NCBI GenBank assembly: GCA_001179505.1
Contig: CDMY01000376.1
Span: forward strand, 187,954 to 211,897
Source: Vitrella brassicaformis
Lineage: Eukaryota > Sar > Vitrellaceae
Reading direction: 5' to 3'
Length of the DNA stretch: 23,944 bases
The stretch's first letter is position 1. Every line of letters starts with the position of its first letter. Shown here piece after piece: positions 7,701-18,672 of the stretch. The notes beneath the pieces are model-generated. The model had not been told where the DNA came from. It worked only from the letters and a program-made list of their open reading frames with translations, and ran no database searches. The position numbers and the translations under genes are program-made.

Positions 7701-10227
7701 CTGGCCCTCAGCGGTGGGATGAACGCGTCGAGTACGTCCAGTGGTGGGAGGTAGTAGGCCAGGCACAGCTGGGCGAGGTCGGCCAGGGGGTCGCCGATGG
7801 TGCACAGCTCCCAGTCCAACACTGCCACACACTGATGGACAGACAAAGACACACACATACTTGTGGGACGTGTGTGTGTGTGTGCTGTACCGTACCCACC
7901 TTGAGTGTGTGTGGGTGGAGGATGAGATTGTCCAAACGGTAGTCGCCATGAACTGAATGCCCAATAAATACAGAGAGGTCGACGAGTTAGTTACATCCGT
8001 CCGTTTGCGCTTGTGCGTGTACCTACCTACCGAGTCGCCCCGACTCGACAGCGCTTTCTGATCACACCACCGACAAACAAGGCCTTTCGTTACACGGCTC
8101 CGGGGCCCACATCCATCCATACTGACCGTCAAGGTTTTGCACGCGCGTCTTGAGAAGGCCGATAAGGCGTGTCAACTCTGGCAGTGTCTCGTTGTCCAGC
8201 TGTGAGCTCTCAACCTGACGAACCCACCGAGCCACCTGTCTGTGGAAAGAAATATCCCACACAGACGGCACAGATTAAGTGAAGTCGTGCACTGCAGTGC
8301 ATCGTCCAAGGCGTTTGCACCGACCGACCTTTGCAGGTAGTGCTGTGGCTTCCCGAGGTCGGTGAGCCCAGCGGCCTTTAGGTCCACATCGTGGATGGCC
8401 GCCAGCGCACGGACGCTCTCTATGTAGACGTGGCGGCGCTGACACGCCGACAGCCCGGGCAAGTTGGGGTCCGATTGCACTCTGCCCTCCACATACCTAC
8501 ACACACACAGTCACACACACAACATTTATGTGTTTGGTTGTGTCTGTTCTGTCCCGACCTCATGATATAGAAGGCTGTTCCCGCGACGCTGTCGTCCTGG
8601 CAGAGTGCGAGCGGCTCAGCCACAGGCACACTGGCCCCGCTGGCAGGCGAGCTGAGGGCCCGCAACACTCGATACTCACGCTCTACATCGTGCGCACTGC
8701 ATCCGTGGCACACAACCATCCATCCCATCAGTTTGTGGCCTCTGTGTGTGTCCCCACCCACCCACACAGACCTTCGCAGCAGAGGTCCCGGTGGTCGCCT
8801 GCGCAGCACCATGTGCAGAGGGGGAGTGTTGTTGCCGTGAGTCATGCGGCGCAGTACATATGTGATGAGGTATGTGGGGTTGGACTGCCCGTGGGGGAAC
8901 TGGTGCACCAACACGCCTACGTACGTGCACACGCAGTACAGCACAGCACATCCACAGCAACACGAATGCGGTGCATCACCGAATGAATGAATGAATCAGT
9001 GTCCTCCACTCCTTCCCCAGCAGCTGAGGTGACCTTCTGCGCTTTTGACGGAAGGGTCGTGTGGCAGCTCCTTCTTGAGGAAGGCCAGCAGCCGGTCGGC
9101 GGGCACCTCCAGCCCCTTCCGTGGGTTGACCACTCGCGGAAGGGTGGGCATGCTGGCGCCGTTTGGCAAGAAGGAGAAGGCCTCCTGCAGTATGCCGAAA
9201 GCTTCCGTGGGGCCGCCACGGACCTGAGACGACAGACAGACAGACAGACACATGATGCATGGCATGACTATCTGCCATGCCAGCATACATAAAATGGTGT
9301 GTGTGTCTTGCCTTGCTCACACACGCACCTCACCTGTTTGCACGTGATTCCCAGCGATTCAGCCGCAGGCAAGTTGCCTGCACAGACAGACAGGAGAGAA
9401 GAAAACAGCTATCTATCTATTCATCCAAGCATCATCTTCCAACATCCGCACGAACCGGGCAGGTCATCCAGGAACAGACACGCCTCCAGAAACCTCCGCC
9501 TCATGGGTCCCTCCTCCGGCACACCCAGCCGCCTCAGCGCCACCTCAAAGACTCCACACCCCTCGCCCCTGCCCTTGCGCATCCCCTCCACAGCCGACTC
9601 CACCACCACATCGAACAGAGGACGGATGGACCAGGGAAAGGCGCTCTTGCTGCTGCGTGAGGTCAACAGGAAGTTGTTGGTGACAGCCCCTAGCAGGACA
9701 CCGCGAGCACGGAGGTGCGCTAGAAGGAGCACTAGCTGAGGATCTGGGGAGGGGGAGCCAAAACGAGGCAACAAGACGATGGTGCTATGGCCGGTGTGTG
9801 GTTGTGTGTCTGTCTGAGTGTGTCACCTACCTGGTTGCAGGGAGATGAGCCTTCTGAACAGCGGCTGGAGGTCGATGTTGTGCTGCTGTCGGACCTTGGC
9901 CAGAAAGTCTTCCAGAGTGATGTTGCCGCTCTCAAGCTCATGCCACAGATCTGACATCCATGGACACGAGGACACACAAGACACCACACCCACCCACCCA
10001 CAGAGGAACGAAGCATTGCAGATCTGCCTCAGAGCATCGTCGATTCATTGGATCTATGCAAATCAGATCCGTGTGTGTCGGGATGTTCATTCACCGCTTT
10101 CTTTGAGCAGCCTTTGCAGCCGATTCTCTCCCAGCCCGTTGGCCTTCTCGAACTCGCGGAAGATGCCGAAAGGAGAGGGGCATACCACACCGCCGATATC
10201 AAGCAACACACAGCCATAACGCGTCAT
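4782..10227 (-). CDS. ACAD10-like fusion: HAD-like + APH-like kinase + acyl-CoA dehydrogenase
   Basis: Twenty-five exons on the minus strand, 1069 residues. From the 5' end: 10227-10095, 9950-9831, 9743-9456, 9377-9334, 9223-9034, 8916-8772, 8696-8559, 8496-8329, 8239-8127, 7952-7900, 7831-7678, 7600-7553, 7488-7411, 7276-7203, 7100-6862, 6760-6669, 6572-6532, 6449-6396, 6286-6147, 6080-6005, 5937-5697, 5567-5398, 5310-5218, 5154-5026, 4970-4782. All phases agree. Domains: HAD-like (about 1-195; Asp10, TNN 106-108, Lys141, Asp177/178), aminoglycoside phosphotransferase-like (about 255-560; HGDYRLDN 448-455, Asp470), acyl-CoA dehydrogenase (about 660-1069; MTEP 776-779, HKWYISG 807-813). Same domain order and length as animal ACAD10, which processes 4-hydroxyacyl-CoAs through phosphorylation and dehydrogenation. 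There is no obvious presequence and the C-terminus is AKL, a PTS1-type signal, so a peroxisomal location is inferred. Confidence 0.93.
5613..5690. repeat. TG tract followed by CCCT tetranucleotides in an ACAD10-like intron
   Basis: On the plus strand a TG run (about 5620-5641) is followed by CCCT/CCGT units to 5690. In the gene's own orientation this is a GGGA array then a CA run within intron 21. Confidence 0.9.
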
Positions 10228-10352
10228 GCTTCACCGTCTGAGCCTCTCAAATCGTCACCAAACGCAGGAACAGATCTCCCTGGGGTAGCGGAGTAGAGGC
10301 CTGGGGTCCCAGAACGATGCGAGCTTAGCAGTGCAGATCCCATTCCCCGACA
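10228..10352. promoter_or_regulatory. Shared divergent intergenic region
   Basis: Only 125 bases separate the start codons of the ACAD10-like gene (minus) and the glutamate-receptor-like gene (plus). Both 5' untranslated regions and promoters must overlap here or extend into the opposite gene. I see no TATA-like element or other recognisable motif. Confidence 0.45.
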
Positions 10353-12961
10353 ATGAATGTTTTTCGAGGTCTTTCGCTTTGCTTTTTCGGTGGCTACATT
10401 CTCCTTCTCATTCAGCCCCTCACAGCCGCCTACACGTTCGCCCCAAACCAGACCCTCACATGCGCCCTGCTGGTCACAAACACGACTGCATCCACCCTCG
10501 CAGCATCCGAGAACCGATTCAGCATGGTCCTCTCGCCGCAAGCAAGCTCCCTGCCGCAGACAATCGCCGCCCTCCCGGCTGGTGGCACACTCGACATCAG
10601 TGGCAAGGTGACGGGGCTCAACGTCAAGCTGGGGGAGTATCTTGCCAAGGAGGCGGGGATCCCCTTCCGTCTGCTGGCCTACCGGATGCCTGACAGCCTG
10701 TTCGGGACGACTGACAGCGTGTTGCAGCTGCGGCATGTCTTTGGCGAATTGGGGCCCGAGAGCGGGATTGACTGCCTGGTGGACAGCATCTTCTTGACAG
10801 AGGAGAGGAGGGAGATCACCTCGTTCCTAGCTCCACACGTACGCTACGCACCATCATCACATCACCCCACACACACACACATCTCGCAACCGCACCAAAT
10901 AGTGTCGTTGCCTGTCTGTCTGGTCTGTCTGGTCTGTCTGGTCTGTCTGGTCTGTCTGGTCTGTGTGGCTGTGTGTGCAGGTGCTGTACTCGTATCAGGT
11001 GGTGACCCTGCGGCGGCGCAAGGCGCAGACGGCCGTGTGGGCCAAGATCCTGACCATGTTCACGCCCTTCAACGAGTGGGTGTGGGGGTGGATCATGATC
11101 ACCGTCCTATGCTCGTCACTCGTCTACTATGTCCTCGAACGAAAGGAAAACGACCTGGACTTCGGAGAGCCCACCATTGCCGAAAACCTCTGGTAAGGTC
11201 AGAAAGAGGGGAGGGGGGCATTGTTTGTTTAAGTGTCGCGTCTTCTTATCTGTGTGCGTGTGTGTCAGGAATTCGCTGTTTTTCGGCTTTGCAACTTTCA
11301 CGCAGCTGATCACCTATGCGCCACGGACCCCTGTGGGCCGGCTGTTCTACCTCTCGTACACGTTCTTCATCCTCGGTACGCACCCACACACCACCACAAC
11401 CAAGTGCCGTCCGATGCTGATCCCGCCAGTATGCCTGCGTGTGTGTGTCTCTCCCAGTCGTTCTGTCGTCTTACACGGCCAACCTGGCGGCCTTCTTTGG
11501 GAAGAAAGACGTCATCGAGGGAGCGGAGTCGCTCAAGGACCTCCTGGCAAAGAAACTGTGTGTCGCCAAGCAGCACCCGTCACACCGTCAGTGGGTCTCT
11601 GAACACCTGCCCGCCACCAAGATTGTCCAGGTCGATTCCGTCAAGTCAGTCGGGGGCGCAGGGACGCACCACACCGAGACACTGAGACATACCTACATCG
11701 CATTTATCGAGACACACAACATGTATCGTACCATGTTTTATTCTCTGTTGTGTTCAGGTCGATAATGGAGTCGGTGAGAGATGGGAGGTGTGCGGGTGGC
11801 CTGAGCACCGACCTGCACCTGAGGGGCGCCTTCCTGCTGGGCGACTTCTGCGACCTCACCCTGCAGGGACAGCCGCTCAACCTCGGCTACTACGCAATAC
11901 CCTTCAGATACATCAGGGTGCGTAGGGAGGGAGGGAGGGAGGGAGGCACGTCAGCCAGCCATCCATCCATCTATTCATCCCTCTGTTTGTGTGTGTCGTG
12001 CAGACGGCCCCGTCGTATTCGATCAACTCTCCAGAGGCGTACGACGCCCTCAACACGCTGCTGGTGCGTGCCTTGTCGAGCGGCGCCCTGCTGGACCTGC
12101 TGACCCTCTATATGCCCCCCAACCCCACCGCACTCCTCTGCAAAGACACCGCGGACGAGGAGAGCGATGGAGACGACGTCACCACACTGACCTTCTACGA
12201 CATGGCGGGCATCTTCGCCATCCACGCCTTGCTGACCGTCTTCGTCATCGCGCTCTTCTCGCTGGGCTATGGCGGGAAAGCGGCCGCCTCCTACTTTGCT
12301 ACTGTACACCAAGGAGACGGCGGGGAGGGGTCGCTCTTTAGAAGGTTCGCCACCAACATCGCCGCGCAGAACCACAAGCTCGTGTCTCTCTTCGCACAGC
12401 TGTCGGCCGCCATCAGGTCACCCAGTCCCTCACTCACTCACCTGCAGATGAACGTACGTACGACCATTCGCCTGTGTGTGTGTGTGTGCGTCCGTCCTCA
12501 GGGGTGTGGACCCAGAAGAGGTCAGGGCCGAGTTGGACAAGGACGAGGATCTCCAGGCTATGCAGGAGACACTGAACACCCTCCGCAGTTCGCAGGCCAT
12601 TCGCGCATCGCTCCGCCTGTCGGTCGTCTCACCCACCACCCACCACACCGTTGATGGAGGGGCGCCGGTCGTGGCATCCCCCCGCAGTGACGCCTTTTCG
12701 TGGCTGCGCACGGGGTTCGGCAAGCTGACCAGACCACTGGCCGACGCACAGGCACAGATGCAGCACAGACATGGCGAGGCTACGGGCAGGGAGGCGGGCA
12801 GGAGGGGGGGCGGCCGGCGAATGGGCGATCGCCCGGCGGTGGGGGTGGATAGTGAGATAGCTGACGACACGGCAGGGGGTGCGACGGGGGGAGGCAGTCC
12901 TCTTTGGCACAGAACACATGCACAGAGGGAAAACCCGGCCGGCATGGAAACCGCCGTCTGA
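10353..12961 (+). CDS. Ionotropic glutamate receptor-like channel without amino-terminal domain
   Basis: Seven exons (10353..10838, 10981..11192, 11269..11375, 11458..11644, 11758..11917, 12004..12416, 12502..12961), 674 residues. Order: signal peptide (about 1-26); ligand-binding lobe S1, with LTEERRE (148-154) placing Arg152 at the family's ligand-carboxylate-binding Arg; TM1 (about 195-214); pore loop NSLFFGFATFTQLITY (234-249), where Gln245 falls at the Q/R-site position; TM3 ending in the gate signature SYTANLAAFF (273-282); S2; TM4 (about 450-473); and a long cytoplasmic tail. The signature and topology are diagnostic of iGluR/plant GLR channels. There is no large amino-terminal domain before S1, so the protein resembles a minimal receptor. 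The tail is Gly/Arg-rich in part and ends ETAV. Ligand and ion selectivity cannot be read from the sequence. Confidence 0.92.
10912..10966 (+). repeat. Nine-base tandem repeat in receptor intron 1
   Basis: The unit TGGTCTGTC is repeated about five times, followed by a TG-rich stretch running into the TGTGCAG acceptor of the intron. Confidence 0.85.
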
Positions 12962-14283
12962 CTGACTGAATGGCCGACTGGCTGACCTGCTTGACCAATG
13001 AAATGCGTGCATGTGCCTTTGAGACGCTGACTGATGTGGTGTGGGGGATTTGGTCATTAGGTCGTTGGTTGATTTGATGGATGGATGGCTGTGACTAAGA
13101 GACAGACAGGTGAGAGAGAGACAGGCAGTTGTATGCATGTGTGTGTGTGTGCGTGTGTGTGGATGGATGGAGAGGAGACGGTTGGCTGTTTGTTGTTGTT
13201 TGTTGCGATGGCATCATATTCACAGATAAGTAACGTCATGAGCGGTATGCAGCTGAGCTAGCTCCACGGCAGGCAGGCACCACACATACACACAATCACA
13301 TCACACATAACATACAAAGTGGACGTATGTATCGATATCGATATCGTGTCCCTGTCGGACGCCAACCAAACCAGCTCAGACAGAGACTTCATTCATTCAT
13401 TCATTCATTGACTACAACTGACACATACATACAACACCATACCGTAAGAGAGTCACCCACTCGCCAATCGCCCAAAACCTTCACAGTATTCATTCGACTA
13501 GGATCACCCAACAAACAAAGAAACATCACATCAAAGGCACACCATACCACAACGCAAGACAACACACCATAACACACCACACCTCGCACACATGCAGACA
13601 CGCACACGAAGGAGAAAAAGACAGAGATGGAGACAAAGTGTGTAGAAGTAGAAACCAGCAGGCAGGGAGGGAGGGAGGGAGGGAGGGGTTCATCCATCCA
13701 TCCATCCATCCACTTCATTATTGAGGGTGTCTGGCCACACACTGTTTGTTGGGCCGTCCCGTCCTGTCACAGACATACGTATATACACACACCTGTATAC
13801 CTAGCCTGTATACCTAGCCACGCATACACACATACACACATACATACATACACACATGCGTACACACATACATACGTACATATATATGTGGATCGATCGC
13901 GGTGAGGGATGATCGCACAAAAAATATACACAGGCAGGCATTTCTTTCATTCAGGCGAGCAGGCAGGCAGGGCGCGGTGCGGTCGGCGGCCTCACTAGGG
14001 CGAGCAAGTGTATGTATGTATTGTTGGATTGTCAGTCATTACATGCAGCCAGTCCATGCGGTCGGGCAAGCCAAGCATGCAGAACTTCGACAACATACCT
14101 GCGGCACACCAACATGTAATCCATCGCATGTAGCCATGCATGCTATTGACCCCACTCACTTCACTCACTCCCCAGCTCGCATTAATGGCACTTTCCAGGC
14201 GCCGACCGACAGACCAACCGACCCGCACCGCAAAAAGACGTCGACACTCCAAAAGCCCCATCCATCCATCCATCGATCGATCA
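12962..14283. repeat. Repeat-rich convergent spacer, no gene seen
   Basis: This lies between the converging receptor and GMC genes. Open frames have low-complexity or His/Thr/Ile-rich translations and no exon-like codon use. Visible repeats: GATG units (13073-13087), TG units (13137-13160), CATT units (13389-13410), GGGA units (13661-13688) followed by ATCC units (13691-13711), a 13-base tandem duplication (about 13792-13818) and CA/TACA-rich sequence to 13880. A short ATCGAT-type palindrome lies at about 13331-13346. The 3' untranslated regions of both genes must lie here, but I cannot place their ends. Confidence 0.75.
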
Positions 14284-17200
14284 TCACTGTCTCTTTCTCC
14301 TTCGCTCAGCCTCCTTTTCCCGCACTTTGTACAGGCCCGCGTAGCGTCCCAGCATCACATATGTCGCCATGGGATTCATGCGAGTCACCTGCATGTGTGA
14401 ATCATTCACAGCGCATGAGACACACACACACATGTGTGTCGTGTGTGGGTGGCCTGACCATGGGTACGACTGATGCGTCGACGATTGAGAGGTCATCGAT
14501 CCCACAGACACGGAAGTCATTGCCCACCACCTTGCCCATTGCCGCAGACCTGCACACACATACACATATACACACAGCGAGACATGCCTGCAGGAGCCCG
14601 GATCGGCACCCCCTCTGATTTCACCTACCCTGTCCAGTGCCATATAGAGCTGCCGTGTGACCGCACGTAATTACCCAACGACTCAGGGTCCTGGAGATCT
14701 GATGTGCACCCAGCCACCCAGCAATCCAGTGTCTTGCGTCCTAATGCATGGATGCACGTATCTTATCCTTGCAGTGGGTAAGTACCCTTGGGCAGTGGGG
14801 GAAAGAGTGCATACTCTTTGGCTGCCTCGAGCTGGTCCGAGGCGCTCAGTATCTCCGCCTGGTCGCAGTTTACACCGGGGGTCTCGGCACCGCCCAGGAA
14901 ACAAGACGACGTGTAGTTGGTGCCACGCCGCGACCTCGCCCTCTGACGGAGCTCCGCATCCTCCGTCACGGCCTTTATCTCCTCCTTGAGCCACTGCACG
15001 ACCTCCGAATCGTCCTCACGGGGGTTCAGCCGATGCCGCCGCCTCTCCATGTCCACGGCGTCGTCATAGCCACCAATGCCACCCCCAAGCTCCTCCTGCA
15101 AAAGACGGAGGGCAGTGGCGTTGAGGTCCGTGCTCGCATCCTGCTGCGCCGCCATGGTGGCGTTGAAGGCCTGGGTGAGGGTGTCGTTGTAATTGGGCGG
15201 CGTGGTCTTTTCTGGCCGGATGAGCCGCAGGAAGGCGTCGATGGAGGGAAGCGGCGGGAACTCGATCTGGCGACGGATGGTCTCAATGGCCTATATATGT
15301 GCGACATGGCACACAATGGGCATGTCGGGTGAGGGTGTATGTTTGCTCACGTATTGGCTATTACCTCGAAAATAGGGTTTTGTTTAGGCAGCAGCCTCTG
15401 TCCCACGATAGCGAGGTCCAGCACACCGTTGAGCACGATCAGGGGACAGGACAGCGGCGACTTTTTCTGAAAAATCCCTTCAAACTCGCCAGTACCAATC
15501 GCCTGCAAACGCATCGAAGCACAAAATGAGACATGTCATGCGCAGATGCGATGTAGGGTCTGCCCATGAATGTACCCTGAGGACTCGTTGCAGGCCGTAG
15601 ACTGCGTCGCGCAGGTCCTTGCCCTCCGGATCACCGTAGTAGTTGGCGGAGACAATGGGATCGCCTAAACCGCGCAACAGCACATGGACATGCCGGCCTG
15701 TCCTCGCACACTGTTTGTGTGCACTGCATGCTTACCCTTCTTGTTGATGGTGACTGACCCCCGTGACCTGGGCACCGAGTTGAAGGTAAACAGGGCAGCG
15801 ACGCTCCTGAGGCACTGGATGAGTGGCTTGAACGGGATGCACACGATGTCGTTGAGGTTGGCCGAACACGTAGACAGAATGGTCACCAACCAATCCACCT
15901 CACTGACACCCACACACACATGCATAGCATACATGACTCACGCGCACGCGAACGATCAGTGAGTGCGGTGGTTGGTTGGTTGTCTCACGGCGTGGATCTG
16001 TAGTGGGGAGGAAGTACGAATCGCGTGGCGTACAGGACGCCCTCGGCGATCTGTGCGCCTGAGAGCTCCTCCGTCGGCACGTACGCACACGTCGGGTTGG
16101 CCATCATCTCCGACAGACTACGAAGACACACACGCATCCGTGTGTCAGATGTCTGTTCCGTCCTCTCACTCACTCACTCACTCACTCACCCGAATCCTTT
16201 ACAGCCCGTCCCCTCCTGCAGCAGCCCCGCCACCTGGACGAGCGTGGCGTTGTATCCCTGATCCGGCATCTGTTTCGGCTCGAAGAACGCGTCCACCGGC
16301 ACAAAATTCCGATCCATCAGATTCTTGCCCAGATCGGGGACCTCCTTAACCATCTTCAGCTTCCGCACATCCTCAACAATTTCCCGCGGACCCACGCCAT
16401 TGTTCATCAGCAGAGCGGGCGTGTAGATGGCCCCCGCTGAGAGGATCACCTCGCCGCCCTTTTTGATGCACGCCTTCCGCAGAGTGACAGGCTTTGTGGG
16501 CTTCCTTTCTTGGCCAAACAGTTCTGCCGTGATGTTGACCTCCTCTCGTCGTGACGAAGAGGGAAACATGTCAAAGAATCCCTCGACGGTTTCAAAGAGG
16601 GAGTTGGCGAGACTGTCCACCCTCTCCAGAGACTCAGGCGACGGGGCGTAGCCGACACACTCGATCCGTGGGTTGCCGGTTTGCTCATCCGTGACGAAAT
16701 GCAGCTTGTGCACGGTGGTGCGTTTAATCGTCTTCAGGGTCTGCTGCTCCTGTTGTCGCATCCGTAGGATCTCGTCTGTGGCCCGCCGCGGCCTCATGGG
16801 TGAGAGATCCTTCTCAAAACGTTGTTCGAAGAGGGAGAAGGCGTTCCATGAGCCCTGGCTCAGCTCAAAAGACTCGCCATGGTAAGGCTCCCAGCCGACT
16901 TTTGCCGTGGCGCGCTGCCAGGCGCTGCCGTAGGGCTCTGAGAAGGGCATCGGGTGGCCGAGCTGTTCGCGGACCCACGTGTAAGACTGCAATGTCAGCC
17001 AACACACATGAGTGTGGTGTCATTCATCTGCTGACGCGAGACATGTTTGCTCACCTCGTTGACCATGGCCGGGTCGAAGTCAGCTCCGTACTCTTCGCGG
17101 ATAAAGTCGAAGTAGTCGTTTTTCTCCTGGATCCAGATGGCCAGGTTGACGGCCGTGCCCCCACTCATGACGTTGCCGATATGCGACCTGACGCCCTCGA

Positions 17201-17981
17201 GCGTGAGCAGGTCCTGCGTCAGGTCCTTGTTGAGCAAACCCAGACCAGTGCCACCGATGGTCAGCCCCTCTGGGCTGTCCGACCTGTCCCCGCCCCGTTC
17301 GATCAGCAGCACCTTGGCGCCCGATTCCGCCAGGGTCTGAGAGAGGGGAATGCCTGCAGCACCGGCACCGACCACGATGTAGTCGAAAAGGTCATCCTCA
17401 GCGGGAAACCACGCCTGCAGGGGCGTGATCGACATGAACAGATGGACCAAGAGAAGAAGGCCTTTGTGTGCCCGCGTGCGGTGTGTGCGTACCTTTTGCT
17501 CTGAGCGACTCCGCCCTCTTTCGTTGCCTCCCCTGTCGGGCAGCCCACATGTGCCCTTGATCATCACGAGGAGGATCACGATGAAGACCCTCCCAACAGC
17601 CCATCGGCACCATCCCCTCTGCCGCCTGTGCCTTCCGCTCGTCTGGAGGAGGGGCAACAGACCAGCACGTGGGTCAGAGGGCATCGTAGGGAGGGGATGC
17701 GTGCCGCGGCTGGAGTTGTGGGTCAATGGATGAGGGGGGTCTGAAGGGACCGCACTCACCTGCCTTCTCACAGAGCCGTCACTAGGCATCTCGTGAGTCA
17801 CCACCGACGTCGTCGAGTCCTTCCCCGTACACCGTAAAACCGTTGTGTGTAAATCTTCTTCCTTTTCTGAGCAGAGAGGAGAGATGCCCGCGGAAACGCC
17901 GTAATCTCCATCCAGATAGATGCACAGCTGCAGCTTCAGCGGCAGGCTAGGAGTTGGCGGCAGGCCGGGAGACTTCGCCAT
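14284..17981 (-). CDS. GMC (glucose-methanol-choline) oxidoreductase, HOTHEAD-like, extended
   Basis: Twelve exons on the minus strand (from the 5' end: 17981-17760, 17642-17493, 17414-17055, 16986-16190, 16117-15989, 15902-15736, 15664-15576, 15502-15365, 15290-14786, 14698-14629, 14549-14459, 14388-14284), 940 residues. Flavoprotein of the GMC superfamily, which oxidises alcohols or related substrates. The FAD-binding Rossmann motif GAGAAG (140-145) is followed by LLIERGG (160-166). The C-terminal catalytic part has SIWHWTGSAAMG (His873) and DASVVPM...MNPMAT (Asn911), the usual His/Asn pair. VNESYTWVREQ recalls plant HOTHEAD proteins. It is far longer than the usual 550-650 residues, with a long N-terminus and large internal insertions. 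An Arg-rich stretch followed by a hydrophobic run (about 88-102) looks like a signal anchor. The start is the first Met of the open frame; later starts at or after 17800 are possible. The true substrate is unknown. Confidence 0.9.
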
Positions 17982-18672
17982 TCACGTGGATCCGGTCGCT
18001 GACTGGATGCTGACAGTAAAGGCCACACGGGTGACTGACGCATATGGATATCTATAGATAGCCAGATGTCTCTCTGTTGGCTCCCATAGATGCTCTTGTG
18101 CGGTGGAGTGAGTGACGGCGTGATGTGATGCCTGCGTCTGCGTTTTGTATGTGCAGATGGATGGATGGAGGGACACTATACAGACACACGTACAGGGGAC
18201 CCGACGTGCATGCTAACTACTGCTCAATGAATGGAGTGTGTGTATGTATCACTCCAGAATCAGAACACACAGACACATTTAGTCAATTGCATCACTGTCC
18301 ATGGGTCAGCGAATTACACGAAATTCATGCACACCACACCACACCACCACACACCACCACACCACACCGCACCATCCACACACAGCCTGCCTGCCTGCCT
18401 GCCTGCCTAGCGTCTCTTCACCCAAGCGTGCCGTGCGTCGCGTCGCATTCCCTCACCCGCCCATCTATCTATTCAGCCACCGGACGGACAGCTACACACA
18501 TCCACCATTCCATTCAGTCATGGCCCCGCCTACGATACGCAGCCAATCCATCCACCAACGAATGCCATGCCCCTCCAGCCGGCCGGCCATGCAGCGAACG
18601 CACACACTACAGCAGCTGCACTCAACCACGGACCAATTGCCTGACTGGCTGACCCGGCCCATCGGTGGTCAC
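17982..18672. other. Spacer between two same-strand genes
   Basis: I see no convincing exon. The stretch contains a 12-bp perfect palindrome TATCTATAGATA (18049-18060), ACCAC/CACAC-rich sequence (18330-18380) and TGCC units (18385-18410). It should hold the upstream region of the GMC gene and the 3' untranslated region of the armadillo gene. A further 3' exon of the armadillo gene near 18530-18660 cannot be excluded. Confidence 0.6.

Noticed and set aside
13317-13348. ATCGAT-type palindrome considered as an origin or recombination site
   Set aside because: It is only a short tandem ATCGAT run and nothing nearby supports a function.
13902-14618. A 238-residue open frame on the plus strand
   Set aside because: It runs from repeat-rich spacer into sequence antisense to GMC exons. 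The translation is His/Thr/Pro-rich without domain features.
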